From assembly GCF_916618895.1 (NCBI RefSeq), contig NZ_OU745391.1, positions 1,612,001-1,676,000 on the forward strand: a DNA stretch of 64,000 bases, written 5' to 3'. The notes under the pieces were generated by a model that saw only the letters and a program-made list of their open reading frames with translations, did not search any database and was not told the DNA's origin. Made by a program: the position numbers and the translations under genes. The stretch's first letter is position 1, and every line of letters starts with the position of its first letter. Positions 8,233 to 17,011 of this stretch are shown here, in pieces. The DNA comes from Pseudoclavibacter sp. Marseille-Q3772. GTDB lineage: Bacteria > Actinomycetota > Actinomycetes > Actinomycetales > Microbacteriaceae.

Positions 8233-10143
8233 CTACGCCAGCAGCTGATGCTCGGCAAGGCGTCGGTACACCGGCACCGTTTCGAGCAGGGATTCGTGGG
8301 TGCCGACCCCGACGACTCGGCCGTGCTCCAGAACGACGATCTGGTCCGCATCCACCACCGTCGCCAAGCGGTGCGCAATCATCAGCATGGAACGACCCTG
8401 GGCGACGCGGTCGAACGCGGTACGCATGAGCGCCTCGTTCTCGCCGTCGAGCGCCGCGGTGGATTCGTCCAGTAGCAAAATCGGCGGCGCAGCCAAGAGT
8501 GTGCGCGCAATCGCCAGCCGCTGCTGTTCACCGCCGGAGAGTCGAATACCCGATTCGCCCACCTGCGCGTCGAGGCCAGCTGGCGAGCGGTCGACGATAT
8601 TGCCGAGGTTCACTTCGCGCAGCACCGCCACACACTCGTCATCGGATGCGCCGGGGTTGCCAAGCAGGAGATTGTCGCGGATGGTGCCTGCGAGCGTTGG
8701 TGAGTTCTGCTGCACGTAGCCCAGCTGTGCGCGGAGGTCTCGGCGATCGATTGCGGTCAAGGGCACCCCGCCCAGGCGGATCTCACCCGCATCCGGATCG
8801 TAGAAACGCTCAATGAGCGCCAGCGCAGTGGACTTACCCGCCCCGGAAGGTCCGACCAGCGCAACCCGTGCCCCGCGGGGGACCTGGAAGCTCACCTCGT
8901 CGAGCACCAGCGGCGACTCGACGGCTGCCGCCTCATCGATCGACAGCAGGCGATCCGCATCTTTCGCTGCCGCGCGACCGCTTGCCGCAACAAACCGATC
9001 AAAGCGGTCGGATGCATCCTGTTTCGCCAACTGTGCCCGCACGACCTCGGCGGGGTAGCGGAATGACACCTGTGAGAACTCGATTGCCGGTGCGTGCGGT
9101 GCGGCATCGGCATTCGCCGGTCCGCGGAGCGATTCGGTTACGACGTCGGCTGCGGTTTCGTCCGGGATCGCATTGATCTCTTCGATGCGCCCGAGCGCGC
9201 CCAGCGCCGAGAATACGGCAGAGATCGCACCGAAGAACTGGGTCAGCGGCGCGACCATCAAGAAGAGGAACATGACGAAGGAAATCAGCGAGGAGATCGC
9301 CAGTGTGCCCGCGGCCACGCGCACACCACCGATACCGAATACGGCGACTAGAGCGAGCTGCAGGGCAAGAAACGACATCGGCAGCATGAATGCCGAGACG
9401 CGAGCGATATCTAACCCGCGCGCATACGCGCCCTCAGCCTCACGCAGTACCGCATCCTCTTCGCGCTCGATCGCGCCGGTCGCGCGCAGCGTACGCATCG
9501 CGGAAATTGCCCGCTCGATCGCCGAGGTGAGCGAACCAACCTGTTCCTGAGCGGCAGCGGATGCGGCCATCACCCGGCGGCCTAACAACAGCACCACCAC
9601 GAGGGCCACCAGCACACTGCCAGCAGTGACCGCAAAGAGCACCGGGTCGAGTAATAGCATCGCGATAATCGCACCGATGAACGTCAGCAGCCCACCGATT
9701 GCTTCGATGAGACCCTGCGTGAGTACCGCCCGCAGTAGCGTGGTATCGCTGCCCACGCGCGCAACCAAATCACCGGTACGTCGCGCATCAAACTCCGAGA
9801 TCGGCAACCGCAGGAGTTTACGCACGAGATTGCGGCGGGCGTGCAACACAATCTTCTCGCCCGTGCGCTGCAACAGGTAGTGCTGCAACCCCGACAGCAG
9901 CGCGCCGACCGCGATCACAGCCACCAACACCCAAACGAGCGAGGTGTCCAAGCGCTGCTGCTCAACCTGTTGCACCAGCGTGCCCATGAGCACGGGCTGC
10001 GCCAAACTGAACGCGGAATCAAGAATCGAGATGCCGATGATGACGAACATCATCGGCTTGTCGGCAAAGAGATACGGCCAGAGCTGACCGAATGAAGCAC
10101 GCGGCGAATCGCTCTGATTGCGCGTGCGTCGTCGCGCTACCAA
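8233..10143 (-). CDS. ABC exporter half-transporter (fused TMD-NBD) with insert in the NBD
   Basis: A type IV ABC exporter subunit of 636 residues: a six-helix membrane domain over about residues 20-310, then a nucleotide-binding domain with Walker A GPSGAGKST (431-439), Q-loop YVQQNS, signature LSGGEQ (535-540), Walker B ILLLDE (555-560) and H-loop His 590. Between VSFRYP (A-loop, about 359-364) and VLDEVSF (about 412) there are roughly 45 extra residues rich in Ala, Arg and Asp, where other exporters have only a few. The start is a TTG overlapping the stop of the upstream small membrane protein, suggesting translational coupling. The catalytic residues are intact. Substrate unknown. Confidence 0.85.
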   Translation of the reverse strand: MVARRRTRNQSDSPRASFGQLWPYLFADKPMMFVIIGISILDSAFSLAQPVLMGTLVQQVEQQRLDTSLVWVLVAVIAVGALLSGLQHYLLQRTGEKIVLHARRNLVRKLLRLPISEFDARRTGDLVARVGSDTTLLRAVLTQGLIEAIGGLLTFIGAIIAMLLLDPVLFAVTAGSVLVALVVVLLLGRRVMAASAAAQEQVGSLTSAIERAISAMRTLRATGAIEREEDAVLREAEGAYARGLDIARVSAFMLPMSFLALQLALVAVFGIGGVRVAAGTLAISSLISFVMFLFLMVAPLTQFFGAISAVFSALGALGRIEEINAIPDETAADVVTESLRGPANADAAPHAPAIEFSQVSFRYPAEVVRAQLAKQDASDRFDRFVAASGRAAAKDADRLLSIDEAAAVESPLVLDEVSFQVPRGARVALVGPSGAGKSTALALIERFYDPDAGEIRLGGVPLTAIDRRDLRAQLGYVQQNSPTLAGTIRDNLLLGNPGASDDECVAVLREVNLGNIVDRSPAGLDAQVGESGIRLSGGEQQRLAIARTLLAAPPILLLDESTAALDGENEALMRTAFDRVAQGRSMLMIAHRLATVVDADQIVVLEHGRVVGVGTHESLLETVPVYRRLAEHQLLA

Positions 10144-10493
10144 AGCACTGCGATGCAGATATTGGCGACCGTCAGTGCGCCAATAGTGCCCATGATCGGA
10201 GCCGTAACGCGTTCCTTGTCACGGTTCGCCATCAGCAGCGCCATGATTACGACGAGCACGACCACTTTGACGCCGATCTTGATGCGCGATTCCATCGTTG
10301 CGATATCGAGCGCTTCGTGCAGACCGAACATCATCACACCGGTCGCGGCCATCAGCCAGCCGGAGTGCACCATCCCCGCAGGGATCGAAGCTGCGTTCTT
10401 GGCAATGTCTTTAATTTGCAGAAATACACCGCCAAGCAATCCGGCGAGACCGATCAGGTGCAGAATGAGCAGAATCTTGAGCGCAACTTCCAT
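10137..10493 (-). CDS. Small four-helix membrane protein, function unknown
   Basis: A 118-residue hydrophobic protein with probable membrane segments near residues 2-24, 42-60, 72-92 and 98-117. Charged turns such as QIKDIAKN and MESRIK lie between them, and MANRDKERV precedes the last segment. I recognise no enzymatic motif. It lies 9 bp downstream of ribA on the same strand, and its stop overlaps the TTG start of the ABC exporter by 7 bp. It may assist the exporter or simply be co-transcribed. High GC at third positions and the tight spacing support a real gene. Confidence 0.7.
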   Translation of the reverse strand: MEVALKILLILHLIGLAGLLGGVFLQIKDIAKNAASIPAGMVHSGWLMAATGVMMFGLHEALDIATMESRIKIGVKVVVLVVIMALLMANRDKERVTAPIMGTIGALTVANICIAVLW

Positions 10494-10502
10494 GTGACCA
10501 GC

Positions 10503-11189
10503 TTAGCCGTCGACAGCCGAAGCATCCCCGCCCGACGGCGGCAGCGCATCCTGCTCATCGACGTGCAGGAAGTGCCCCATGCGCTCAGCTTTCGTGCGCA
10601 GATAGTCACGGTTCACCGTGTTGAATCCCACCTCAAGCGGTACGCGCTCGGCAACGGTGATTCCGAAATCGGTTAGTGCCTGCGCCTTGAGCGGGTTATT
10701 GGTCAGCAATCGCACAGCAGAAATCCCGAGATCCTGCAGGATCGCCGCAGCACCCTCATAGCTGCGGGCATCGGCGGGCAGGCCCAACTCGAGATTCGCG
10801 TCAAGCGTGTCCCGGCCCTGTTCCTGTAACCGGTACGCACGCAGCTTATTGACCAGGCCAATCCCGCGACCCTCGTGACCACGCAGATACAGCACCACAC
10901 CACCCTGCAGCGCCACCGCATCCATCGCCGCCTGCAATTGCGGGCCACACTCGCACTTGAGTGACCCGAACGCCTCGCCGGTGAGGCACTCAGAATGTAG
11001 CCGAACCAGCGGTGGCAACGCCTGCGACGCCGGGTCGCCAACAATCAACGCCAGATGCTCACTGCCGTGCTCGAGATCGGTGTACGCCCGCACTCGAAAA
11101 CTGCCGTGTGCGGTTGGAATCGTGGTCTCGACTTCGAAACGGATGCGCGGGTCAGGTTCGCACGCCGATTCGGGATGCGTGTTCGTCAC
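10503..11189 (-). CDS. ribA: GTP cyclohydrolase II
   Basis: Converts GTP to 2,5-diamino-6-ribosylamino-4(3H)-pyrimidinone phosphate, formate and pyrophosphate, the first step of riboflavin synthesis. Zinc ligands are in HSECLTGEAFGSLKCECGPQL. The GTP site shows RGHEGRGIGLVNKLRAY, and LLTNNPLK is the conserved C-terminal motif. I start it at the GTG at 11189, which overlaps the TGA of the upstream mannose synthase as GTGA; the open frame extends further upstream but would overlap that gene by 70 bp. This gives 228 residues, typical of stand-alone RibA. No RibB domain is fused. Confidence 0.92.
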   Translation of the reverse strand: MTNTHPESACEPDPRIRFEVETTIPTAHGSFRVRAYTDLEHGSEHLALIVGDPASQALPPLVRLHSECLTGEAFGSLKCECGPQLQAAMDAVALQGGVVLYLRGHEGRGIGLVNKLRAYRLQEQGRDTLDANLELGLPADARSYEGAAAILQDLGISAVRLLTNNPLKAQALTDFGITVAERVPLEVGFNTVNRDYLRTKAERMGHFLHVDEQDALPPSGGDASAVDG

Positions 11190-11983
11190 TGTCGCGTGAC
11201 CAGGTACTTCAGCCCGCGAGCTCGGTAGCCGATACCCCATGCGGCTACGCGCCACAGGGCCTCGAGGATGATGTTGCCGGACATCTTCGAAGCACCGTGG
11301 ACACGCTCCACGAAGGTGATCGGCACCTCGACAACCGGCAGGCCCTGGCGCTCATACATCCACGCCATCTCGATCTGAAAGCAGTAGCCGGCAGCGCCGA
11401 TACGGCTCAGGTCAAACGACTTCAGGGTCTCGGCTCGATAGCAGCGGAAGCCGGCAGTGATATCGCGGATACTCGAGCTCAACCAGATGCGGCAGTACAG
11501 CGCCGCCATCCGCGAGAGCAACTGGCGAGACAGCGGCCAGTTCTCGGTGGCGCCACCCGGCACCCAACGCGAGCCGAGCGTCAACTCAGCCCCCGCATCC
11601 ATTTGCGCAAGCAATTCTGGAATCTTCGCGGCGGGGTGCGAACCATCCGCATCGAACTCCATCAAATAGGTGTAGCCGCGTGACTGTCCCCACGCAAAGC
11701 CCTGCAGATACGCCGAAGCGAGCCCCAGCTTGCCCGTGCGGTGCATGACATGCACGCGATCGTTCGCTGCCGCCAACTCGTCGGCGATCTCGCCGGTGCC
11801 ATCGGGGGAACCATCATCCACGACGAGGACGTGTACGCGGTCGGTGCTTTCGAGCACGCGGGCAACGATATCGCGGATGTTCTCGCGCTCGTTGTAGGTG
11901 GGGATAACGACCAGTGCGTCCAGCGCATTGCTGTCTACGGCCGGCAGTGCGTGCTTACCGCGCGCGGTGTTGTGAGCGTTCAT
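11186..11983 (-). CDS. Polyprenol monophosphomannose synthase (DPM1 type)
   Basis: Transfers mannose from GDP-mannose to polyprenyl phosphate, giving the lipid donor for lipoglycan and protein mannosylation. The GT2 fold is clear: VVIPTYNERENI, VVDDGSPDGTG, the metal-binding DADGSHP, GSRWVPGG, and ITAGFRCYR. It is a 265-residue soluble form without a fused membrane domain, as in other Microbacteriaceae-like genomes. The start is the ATG 4 bp after the trpS stop; an ATG 42 nt upstream lies inside trpS. Nearby at 22-24 kb are a mannosyltransferase and the GDP-mannose synthesis enzyme, so donor supply and use are close by. Confidence 0.88.
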   Translation of the reverse strand: MNAHNTARGKHALPAVDSNALDALVVIPTYNERENIRDIVARVLESTDRVHVLVVDDGSPDGTGEIADELAAANDRVHVMHRTGKLGLASAYLQGFAWGQSRGYTYLMEFDADGSHPAAKIPELLAQMDAGAELTLGSRWVPGGATENWPLSRQLLSRMAALYCRIWLSSSIRDITAGFRCYRAETLKSFDLSRIGAAGYCFQIEMAWMYERQGLPVVEVPITFVERVHGASKMSGNIILEALWRVAAWGIGYRARGLKYLVTRQ

Positions 11984-11987
11984 AGTC

Positions 11988-12998
11988 CTACTGTCCGTAC
12001 CCCGTGGGGAATCCAATGCGTTCATAAACGAGCTTCAATGTGGCCGACGCACGTTCGCGTGCGCGATCGGCGCCGTGCTGCAGCAGACGCTCCAGTTCGC
12101 CACGGTCGGCCAGCAGCTCATTGGTGCGCTCGCGGATCGGGCCGAATGTCGACTCGACCACCTCTGCCAGCGCCTTCTTAAGATCACCGTAACCGGATCC
12201 GGCAAATTCGTCGACAACAGCGTCGACATCGCGCTCCGAAAGGGCCGCGTAAATCGTCAGCAGGTTCGATACTCCAGGCTTCGACTCCCGGTCGAAGCGA
12301 ATCTCGCCGTCGGTGTCGGTTACCGCGCGCATAATCCGCTTGCGAGTGACCTTCGGATCATCCAAGACCGACAGTAGACCCGCATCCGTTGCCGCGGACT
12401 TCGACATCTTCGCCGTCGGATCCTGCAAGTCATAGATTTTCGCGGTCGCTTCGGGAATAAAGCCCTCGGGGATGCGGAAGGTTTCGCCGAAGCGCGAGTT
12501 AAAGCGCTCTGCGAGCGTGCGAGTGAGTTCGATGTGCTGTTTCTGGTCGATGCCCACGGGCACCTTCTCGGCCTGGAACAGCAAGATATCGGCGGCCATC
12601 AACACCGGATAGGTGAACAGGCCCACTGTGGTTTTATCCGCGCCGTACCGTTGCGACTTGTCCTTAAACTGCGTCATCCGGCCGGCTTCCCCGAATCCGG
12701 TGATGGTGCCGAGGATCCAGCTCAGCTGCGCGTGCTCGAGCACATCGGATTGCACATACAGGATGCAACGTTCGGGGTCGATGCCTGCGGCGATGTACTG
12801 GGCCGCGGTCGTGAGTGTGCGCTCGCGCATCTGCTCGGGGCTGAACTGCGAGGTGATCGCGTGGTCGTTGACGACGCAGAATACGGCGTCGTAGTCGTCC
12901 TGCATCGCGATCCAGTTGGTGAGCGCACCAACGTAGTTCCCTAGGTGCAACGAATCAGCCGATGGCTGCATACCTGAAAACAGCGCGGGCTTAGTCAA
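11988..12998 (-). CDS. trpS: Tryptophanyl-tRNA synthetase
   Basis: Charges tRNA-Trp. The class I HIGH signature appears as HLGN near residue 17 (QPSADSLHLGNYVGAL), and KMSKS is present as AKMSKSAATDAG near residue 198. The 336-residue length is normal for the bacterial enzyme. The start is TTG, supported by a GGAAGGA six bases upstream. It heads a chain of closely spaced minus-strand genes (trpS, ppm, ribA, the small membrane protein, the exporter) with overlaps or gaps under 10 bp. Confidence 0.96.
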   Translation of the reverse strand: MTKPALFSGMQPSADSLHLGNYVGALTNWIAMQDDYDAVFCVVNDHAITSQFSPEQMRERTLTTAAQYIAAGIDPERCILYVQSDVLEHAQLSWILGTITGFGEAGRMTQFKDKSQRYGADKTTVGLFTYPVLMAADILLFQAEKVPVGIDQKQHIELTRTLAERFNSRFGETFRIPEGFIPEATAKIYDLQDPTAKMSKSAATDAGLLSVLDDPKVTRKRIMRAVTDTDGEIRFDRESKPGVSNLLTIYAALSERDVDAVVDEFAGSGYGDLKKALAEVVESTFGPIRERTNELLADRGELERLLQHGADRARERASATLKLVYERIGFPTGYGQ

Positions 12999-13049
12999 TG
13001 GGGGTCCTTCCGAGCAAAGTACTGGGGTGTGGCACCGGATGTATTTGGT

Positions 13050-13898
13050 CTAGATGGCGTAGTCGACGACGACGGGTGCGTGGTCGCTCCAGCGTTGATC
13101 GTACGCTTGGGCGCGGTCCACCTGATAGTTGCTGGCCGCCGCAGCCATCGCCGGGGTGGCCGCGTGGTAATCGATCCGCCAGCCGGTGTCGTTATCGAAC
13201 GCTTTGCCGCGCCAGGACCACCAGGTGTACGGTCCGGGAACATCCCCGGCAAGGGCGCGGCCGACATCGATCCAGCCGAGCCCTACTCCGACCGAACCGT
13301 CTACTGCGGTGATCTGCGCATCCTGCTCACCGAACAACCGATTGAAGTAGCCGCGCTCGCGGGGGAGGAAGCCCGCCCGCTTGACATTGCCCTTCCAATT
13401 CTTGATGTCGCGTTCATCGTGACCGACATTAAAGTCGCCGACCACTAGCGCGAGTTCACGCTCGCTGGCTAGCTGCCGCATCCGTTCACCCATCGCGTCG
13501 AGAAACTTCCACTTCTCTTCCTGCTTGGGAGTGTCCACCTCGCCCGAGTGCACGTAGCAGCTCACCACGGTGAACAGGGTGCCGTCGCGGTCGAAATCAA
13601 CCTCGAGCCAGCGGCCGGCAGAGTCGAAGTCATCAGCGCCGAACACAGTTCGCTGTTCGACTATTGGCAGTTTGGATGCGATTGCCACGCCCGCTCGTCC
13701 CTTTGCGGTTGCCTCGTCCAGCGCGAGGTATTCCCAGGAATCGCTCATCAGCTCGTCAACCTGGTCGCGGTTGGCTCGAACTTCCTGGAGGGCCAGGATG
13801 TCGACCCCGCGCGGTTCGAGCCACTGTGACATGCCCTTGCGGTATGCGGCGCGAATGCCATTGACGTTCACAGAAGCAATACGGAGGGGAGCAGTCAT
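13050..13898 (-). CDS. xthA: Exodeoxyribonuclease III family AP endonuclease
   Basis: A 282-residue DNA repair phosphodiesterase of the exonuclease III / AP endonuclease family. Catalytic motifs in order: SVNVNGIRAA (metal-site Asn), LALQEVRA (metal Glu), CYVHSGE (active-site Tyr), VVGDFNVGHDERDIKN (Asp and Asn), and the C-terminal SDHAPVVVDY with the catalytic His. The family as a whole cleaves abasic sites; I cannot assign strand preference. It lies 51 bp upstream of trpS on the same strand. Confidence 0.93.
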   Translation of the reverse strand: MTAPLRIASVNVNGIRAAYRKGMSQWLEPRGVDILALQEVRANRDQVDELMSDSWEYLALDEATAKGRAGVAIASKLPIVEQRTVFGADDFDSAGRWLEVDFDRDGTLFTVVSCYVHSGEVDTPKQEEKWKFLDAMGERMRQLASERELALVVGDFNVGHDERDIKNWKGNVKRAGFLPRERGYFNRLFGEQDAQITAVDGSVGVGLGWIDVGRALAGDVPGPYTWWSWRGKAFDNDTGWRIDYHAATPAMAAAASNYQVDRAQAYDQRWSDHAPVVVDYAI

Positions 13899-13940
13899 AG
13901 GGGCTAGTTTACTGTGGTGTGTCGTAGTGCCTGGCGGTGG

Positions 13941-15215
13941 CTAGTGGCGGCGAGTGTCGACACCGTCATCGCGGGTGATCCGCATCGAGGTGACATCCAC
14001 ATCCTCTTGCTGTGCCTTCACCTTAAGCGGGTCCATGCCGAGACGTTCGGTGAGGGCTTCGTGTTCGAGTCGTTCCTGCTCGGCCACGATGCGCTCGTAG
14101 TTGCGGCGAGCCTTGCGGCGGCGCCAACGCGGTGTCGATTCGAGCTCTTCGCGGGCGCGGATGCGGTCAGTTGCCAGTCGTTCGCGGCGGGCCTGCAGTT
14201 CGGTTGCGCGGGTGATCTCCTCGGCTTCTTCGGCGGTGAGCAGGCGGGATGCGTAGCCAGCGTCGTCCATGGTGACCGCGACCCAGGATGCGGCGAACAG
14301 CAGCACCTGGCACATAAAGTTCATGAAGATGAGGACACCGATCAGTGCGGCGAAGGTAACAAGCAGCGGGTTCGAGGATGCGCCACCGAGGAGGGCCGAT
14401 CCGAGGAACTTGAGGATGCCCACCAGTACCGCGCCGATAAGCGCGCCCTGCCAGAGCACCTTCATCGGGATACGCACGGCGGAGAGGACACGAAGAATTG
14501 TCGCGATCACGAGTGCGTCAAAGAGCAGCATCACGACTGTAGTGGTTACACGAATGAGCACTGAAGCGACTGCTGGGAGCTCGATGTTGATGAGGTCGTT
14601 AAACACCCACTCGACAACGCCGGAGCTTGCGGCCGTGAACGCTAGCGAGAGCAATAGGCCCACCACGAATGCGATGAGCAGGCCGAGGTCGCCGAGCTTG
14701 GTGAGCACAAGGTTGCGAGTGGTTGCTGCTGGCAGATCGAACATGGCGCGGATCGCGAGCCGGGCGCCGTTTAAGAAGTTGAGGGCGGTCCACAGCATGG
14801 ATGCCAGAGCGATTGAACCCGAGACCGACAGTGCAGCAGTGCCGTCGATGTTCATCACCATCTCTGGTTTGATGACCCCGTTCTCACCGACGAGTCCGGG
14901 AATCGAATCGCCAAGGCCCTCGAGCATCTCTGCCATGAGCTCTTTGTTGTTCGTGAGCACCAGCGCGGCGATCGAGAAGAACACCCACAGCCCAGCAAAC
15001 CCTGAGAACAAGCCCATGTATGCCATCCCACCGGCGAGCATCGAAGCCCGGCGTTGCGACCAGTGCTTGACGGTGCGCATGATGCGCGTCGCTTGCACCC
15101 ACTTGCCGAAGGCTTGCAGACGATCCTTCATCGAAGCATCCGAATCGAGCTTTGGGAACGGTGGAAAAATCGTTGCCTCAGGCGCCGAGAGATGGCGTTT
15201 CTTGTTCGCGACCAT
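13941..15215 (-). CDS. YihY/BrkB-family inner membrane protein
   Basis: A 424-residue protein with a cytoplasmic N-terminus, a membrane domain of about six helices over residues 60-330, and a long charged C-terminal tail (EEAEEITRATELQARRERLATDRIRAREEL) that is probably helical. The segment MLAGGMAYMGLFSGFAGLWVFFS and LVGILKFLGSALLGGASSNPLLVTFAALIGVLIFMNFMCQVLLFAASW match the YihY/BrkB family. That family is poorly characterised despite old annotations as ribonuclease BN. Start codon uncertain: no good ribosome-binding site is visible at the first ATG. It is divergent from ptsI. Confidence 0.8.
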   Translation of the reverse strand: MVANKKRHLSAPEATIFPPFPKLDSDASMKDRLQAFGKWVQATRIMRTVKHWSQRRASMLAGGMAYMGLFSGFAGLWVFFSIAALVLTNNKELMAEMLEGLGDSIPGLVGENGVIKPEMVMNIDGTAALSVSGSIALASMLWTALNFLNGARLAIRAMFDLPAATTRNLVLTKLGDLGLLIAFVVGLLLSLAFTAASSGVVEWVFNDLINIELPAVASVLIRVTTTVVMLLFDALVIATILRVLSAVRIPMKVLWQGALIGAVLVGILKFLGSALLGGASSNPLLVTFAALIGVLIFMNFMCQVLLFAASWVAVTMDDAGYASRLLTAEEAEEITRATELQARRERLATDRIRAREELESTPRWRRRKARRNYERIVAEQERLEHEALTERLGMDPLKVKAQQEDVDVTSMRITRDDGVDTRRH

Positions 15216-15249
15216 TCAGACAGGCTAGACGGTGGGTCTTTACGCTTAG

Positions 15250-15265
15250 GTTAAGAAAAGTTAAC
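15250..15265. promoter_or_regulatory. Inverted repeat upstream of ptsI
   Basis: GTTAA-GAAAAG-TTAAC is a perfect 5-6-5 inverted repeat in the otherwise AT-poor divergent region between the YihY-family gene and ptsI, just ahead of the ptsI ribosome-binding site. An operator or promoter role is inferred from position only. Confidence 0.35.
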
Positions 15266-15283
15266 TGTAGGAGTGAGGGCAGT

Positions 15284-16924
15284 ATGAAACTGCAAGGTTT
15301 TGGTGTTGGTACTCGAATCGCCATCGGGTCGGTGGTGCGGATGCCAGACCCGCTCCCGGCACCGAGTAATGAGCCCTTTACCGGTGATGTCGCTGCAGAG
15401 CAGCAGCGTGCGGCTGAGGCAATTACAGCAGTACAGCAGGAGCTCGAGCAGCGTGCGGCCGAGGCCACCGGTTCGCTGAAGGATGTGCTTGAAGCGCAGT
15501 CGATGATGGCGGCGGACCCGTCGATCGCGCAGCTGGTGAACACCGCGATCGAGAACGGCAAGACCGCGGAGCAGGGCGTGTACGGCGCCTTTGAACAGTA
15601 CGCCGAAGTACTCAAGGCAATGGGTGGCTATATGGCTGAGCGCGCCACCGACCTGGCTGATATCTCCCAGCGCATCCGCGCCCACCTCTTGGGAGTACCC
15701 GCACCGGAGGTACCCACCCGTGATGAGCCGTTTGTCCTCGTCGCGCATGATCTTGCCCCGGCGGACACCAGCAAGCTCGACCTGGATCGGGTGCTCGCGT
15801 TCGTCACCCGAGACGGCTCTCCGAAGGCGCACACCGGCATCATCGCCGCAGAGAAGGGGCTGCCGGCCGTTGTCGCGTGTAAGGGAGTCGAGGATATCGC
15901 CGACGGTGATCTGTGCATCGTTGACGCGGGAGCACAGTGCGTGATCGTTGACCCGAGCGATGAGGAACTGGCGCGGGCACGCGAGGAGCAGCAGCGGCAA
16001 GCCAGTATTGCTGCTGCACCGATCACTGACGGTGCGCTCGCTGATGGCACTCGCATCCAGCTGCTCGCCAATATTGGTAAGCCTGCCGATGCCGAGGCCG
16101 CCCTCGAACACGGAGCGGAGGGCGTCGGGCTGTTCCGCACCGAGTTCCTGTTCCTTGATCGCGACACTGCACCCTCGCATGAAGAACAGGTAGCCGACTA
16201 CATCGAGCTCATGCGGCCATTTAGCGGTAAGAAGGTGGTCGCGCGTGTCTTGGATGCGGGCGCTGATAAGCCGCTGTCGTTTCTTAACGACGCTGCTGAG
16301 GCAAACCCAGCCTTGGGAATGCGCGGTGTGCGTATCCTGCGCGAGCGCGAAGAGTTATTGCGCGACCAGCTGACAGCGCTGCGCGAGGCCGCCGAGCAGA
16401 CCGGTGCGACGCTGTGGGTGATGGCGCCAATGGTTGCGGACGCTGCCGACTCGGAGTACTTCACCTCCGTGGCGCGCGAGCTCGGCCTGACGGTTGCCGG
16501 GTCCATGGTGGAGGTGCCGAGTGCGGCGCTACTGGCGGAACAGGTGCTCGCGAGCAGCGATTTCGTTTCGGTCGGCACCAATGACCTCACGCAGTACACG
16601 CTCGCTGCCGACCGCGTACTGGGCACCGTCGCGAACTACCAGGACCCGTGGCACCCGGCTGTGCTTCGGTTGCTCGCCGAGGTTGGCGCCGCGGGGCGCA
16701 AGCTCGGCAAGCCCGTTGGCGTGTGCGGTGAGGCCGCGGCTGACCCGAAACTTGCGGTAGTACTCGCCGGGTTGGGAATTACCAGCCTGTCGATGGCGCC
16801 GCCAGCGCTGGCTGAAGTGCGCGCAACCCTGCTTCAGTACACGGCTGAGCAGGCCCAAGAAATCGCGGCGCGGGTGCTCACCGCCAACTCTGCGGCACAC
16901 GCTCGGGAGCTGTTTAGCGCGTAG
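15284..16924 (+). CDS. ptsI: Phosphoenolpyruvate-protein phosphotransferase (PTS enzyme I)
   Basis: First phosphoryl carrier of the sugar phosphotransferase system: takes phosphate from PEP and passes it to HPr. The 546-residue protein starts at the ATG with AGGAG and GAGGG upstream; open frame before it lacks support. The active His is His 183 in SPKAHTGIIA (the usual form is G-x-x-S/T-S-H-T-A). The PEP domain has RTEFLFLDR, RVLDAGADKPL, VGTNDLTQYTLAADR and the Cys acid-base motif GVCGEAAADP. No HPr or EII gene lies in the window. A 59-bp hairpin follows it. Confidence 0.93.
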   Translation: MKLQGFGVGTRIAIGSVVRMPDPLPAPSNEPFTGDVAAEQQRAAEAITAVQQELEQRAAEATGSLKDVLEAQSMMAADPSIAQLVNTAIENGKTAEQGVYGAFEQYAEVLKAMGGYMAERATDLADISQRIRAHLLGVPAPEVPTRDEPFVLVAHDLAPADTSKLDLDRVLAFVTRDGSPKAHTGIIAAEKGLPAVVACKGVEDIADGDLCIVDAGAQCVIVDPSDEELARAREEQQRQASIAAAPITDGALADGTRIQLLANIGKPADAEAALEHGAEGVGLFRTEFLFLDRDTAPSHEEQVADYIELMRPFSGKKVVARVLDAGADKPLSFLNDAAEANPALGMRGVRILREREELLRDQLTALREAAEQTGATLWVMAPMVADAADSEYFTSVARELGLTVAGSMVEVPSAALLAEQVLASSDFVSVGTNDLTQYTLAADRVLGTVANYQDPWHPAVLRLLAEVGAAGRKLGKPVGVCGEAAADPKLAVVLAGLGITSLSMAPPALAEVRATLLQYTAEQAQEIAARVLTANSAAHARELFSA

Positions 16925-16928
16925 GAAC

Positions 16929-16987
16929 TGTCACCATTTTCGCCAAATTAGCCCGGAAATGACCGATTATCGGGCGAAATGGTGACA
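16929..16987. repeat. 59-bp palindromic element between ptsI and brnQ
   Basis: Arms TGTCACCATTTTCGCC and GGGCGAAATGGTGACA are inverted complements except for one bulged T, enclosing a 27-nt loop. The element begins 4 bp after the ptsI stop and has no U-tract, so it is not a classical terminator. It has the same 59-bp span and TGTC...GACA ends as the four hairpin repeats near 51.6-54.2 kb, though the internal sequence differs. Confidence 0.75.
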
Positions 16988-17011
16988 CTTCTGAGCTAGT
17001 ACGATGCTCTG

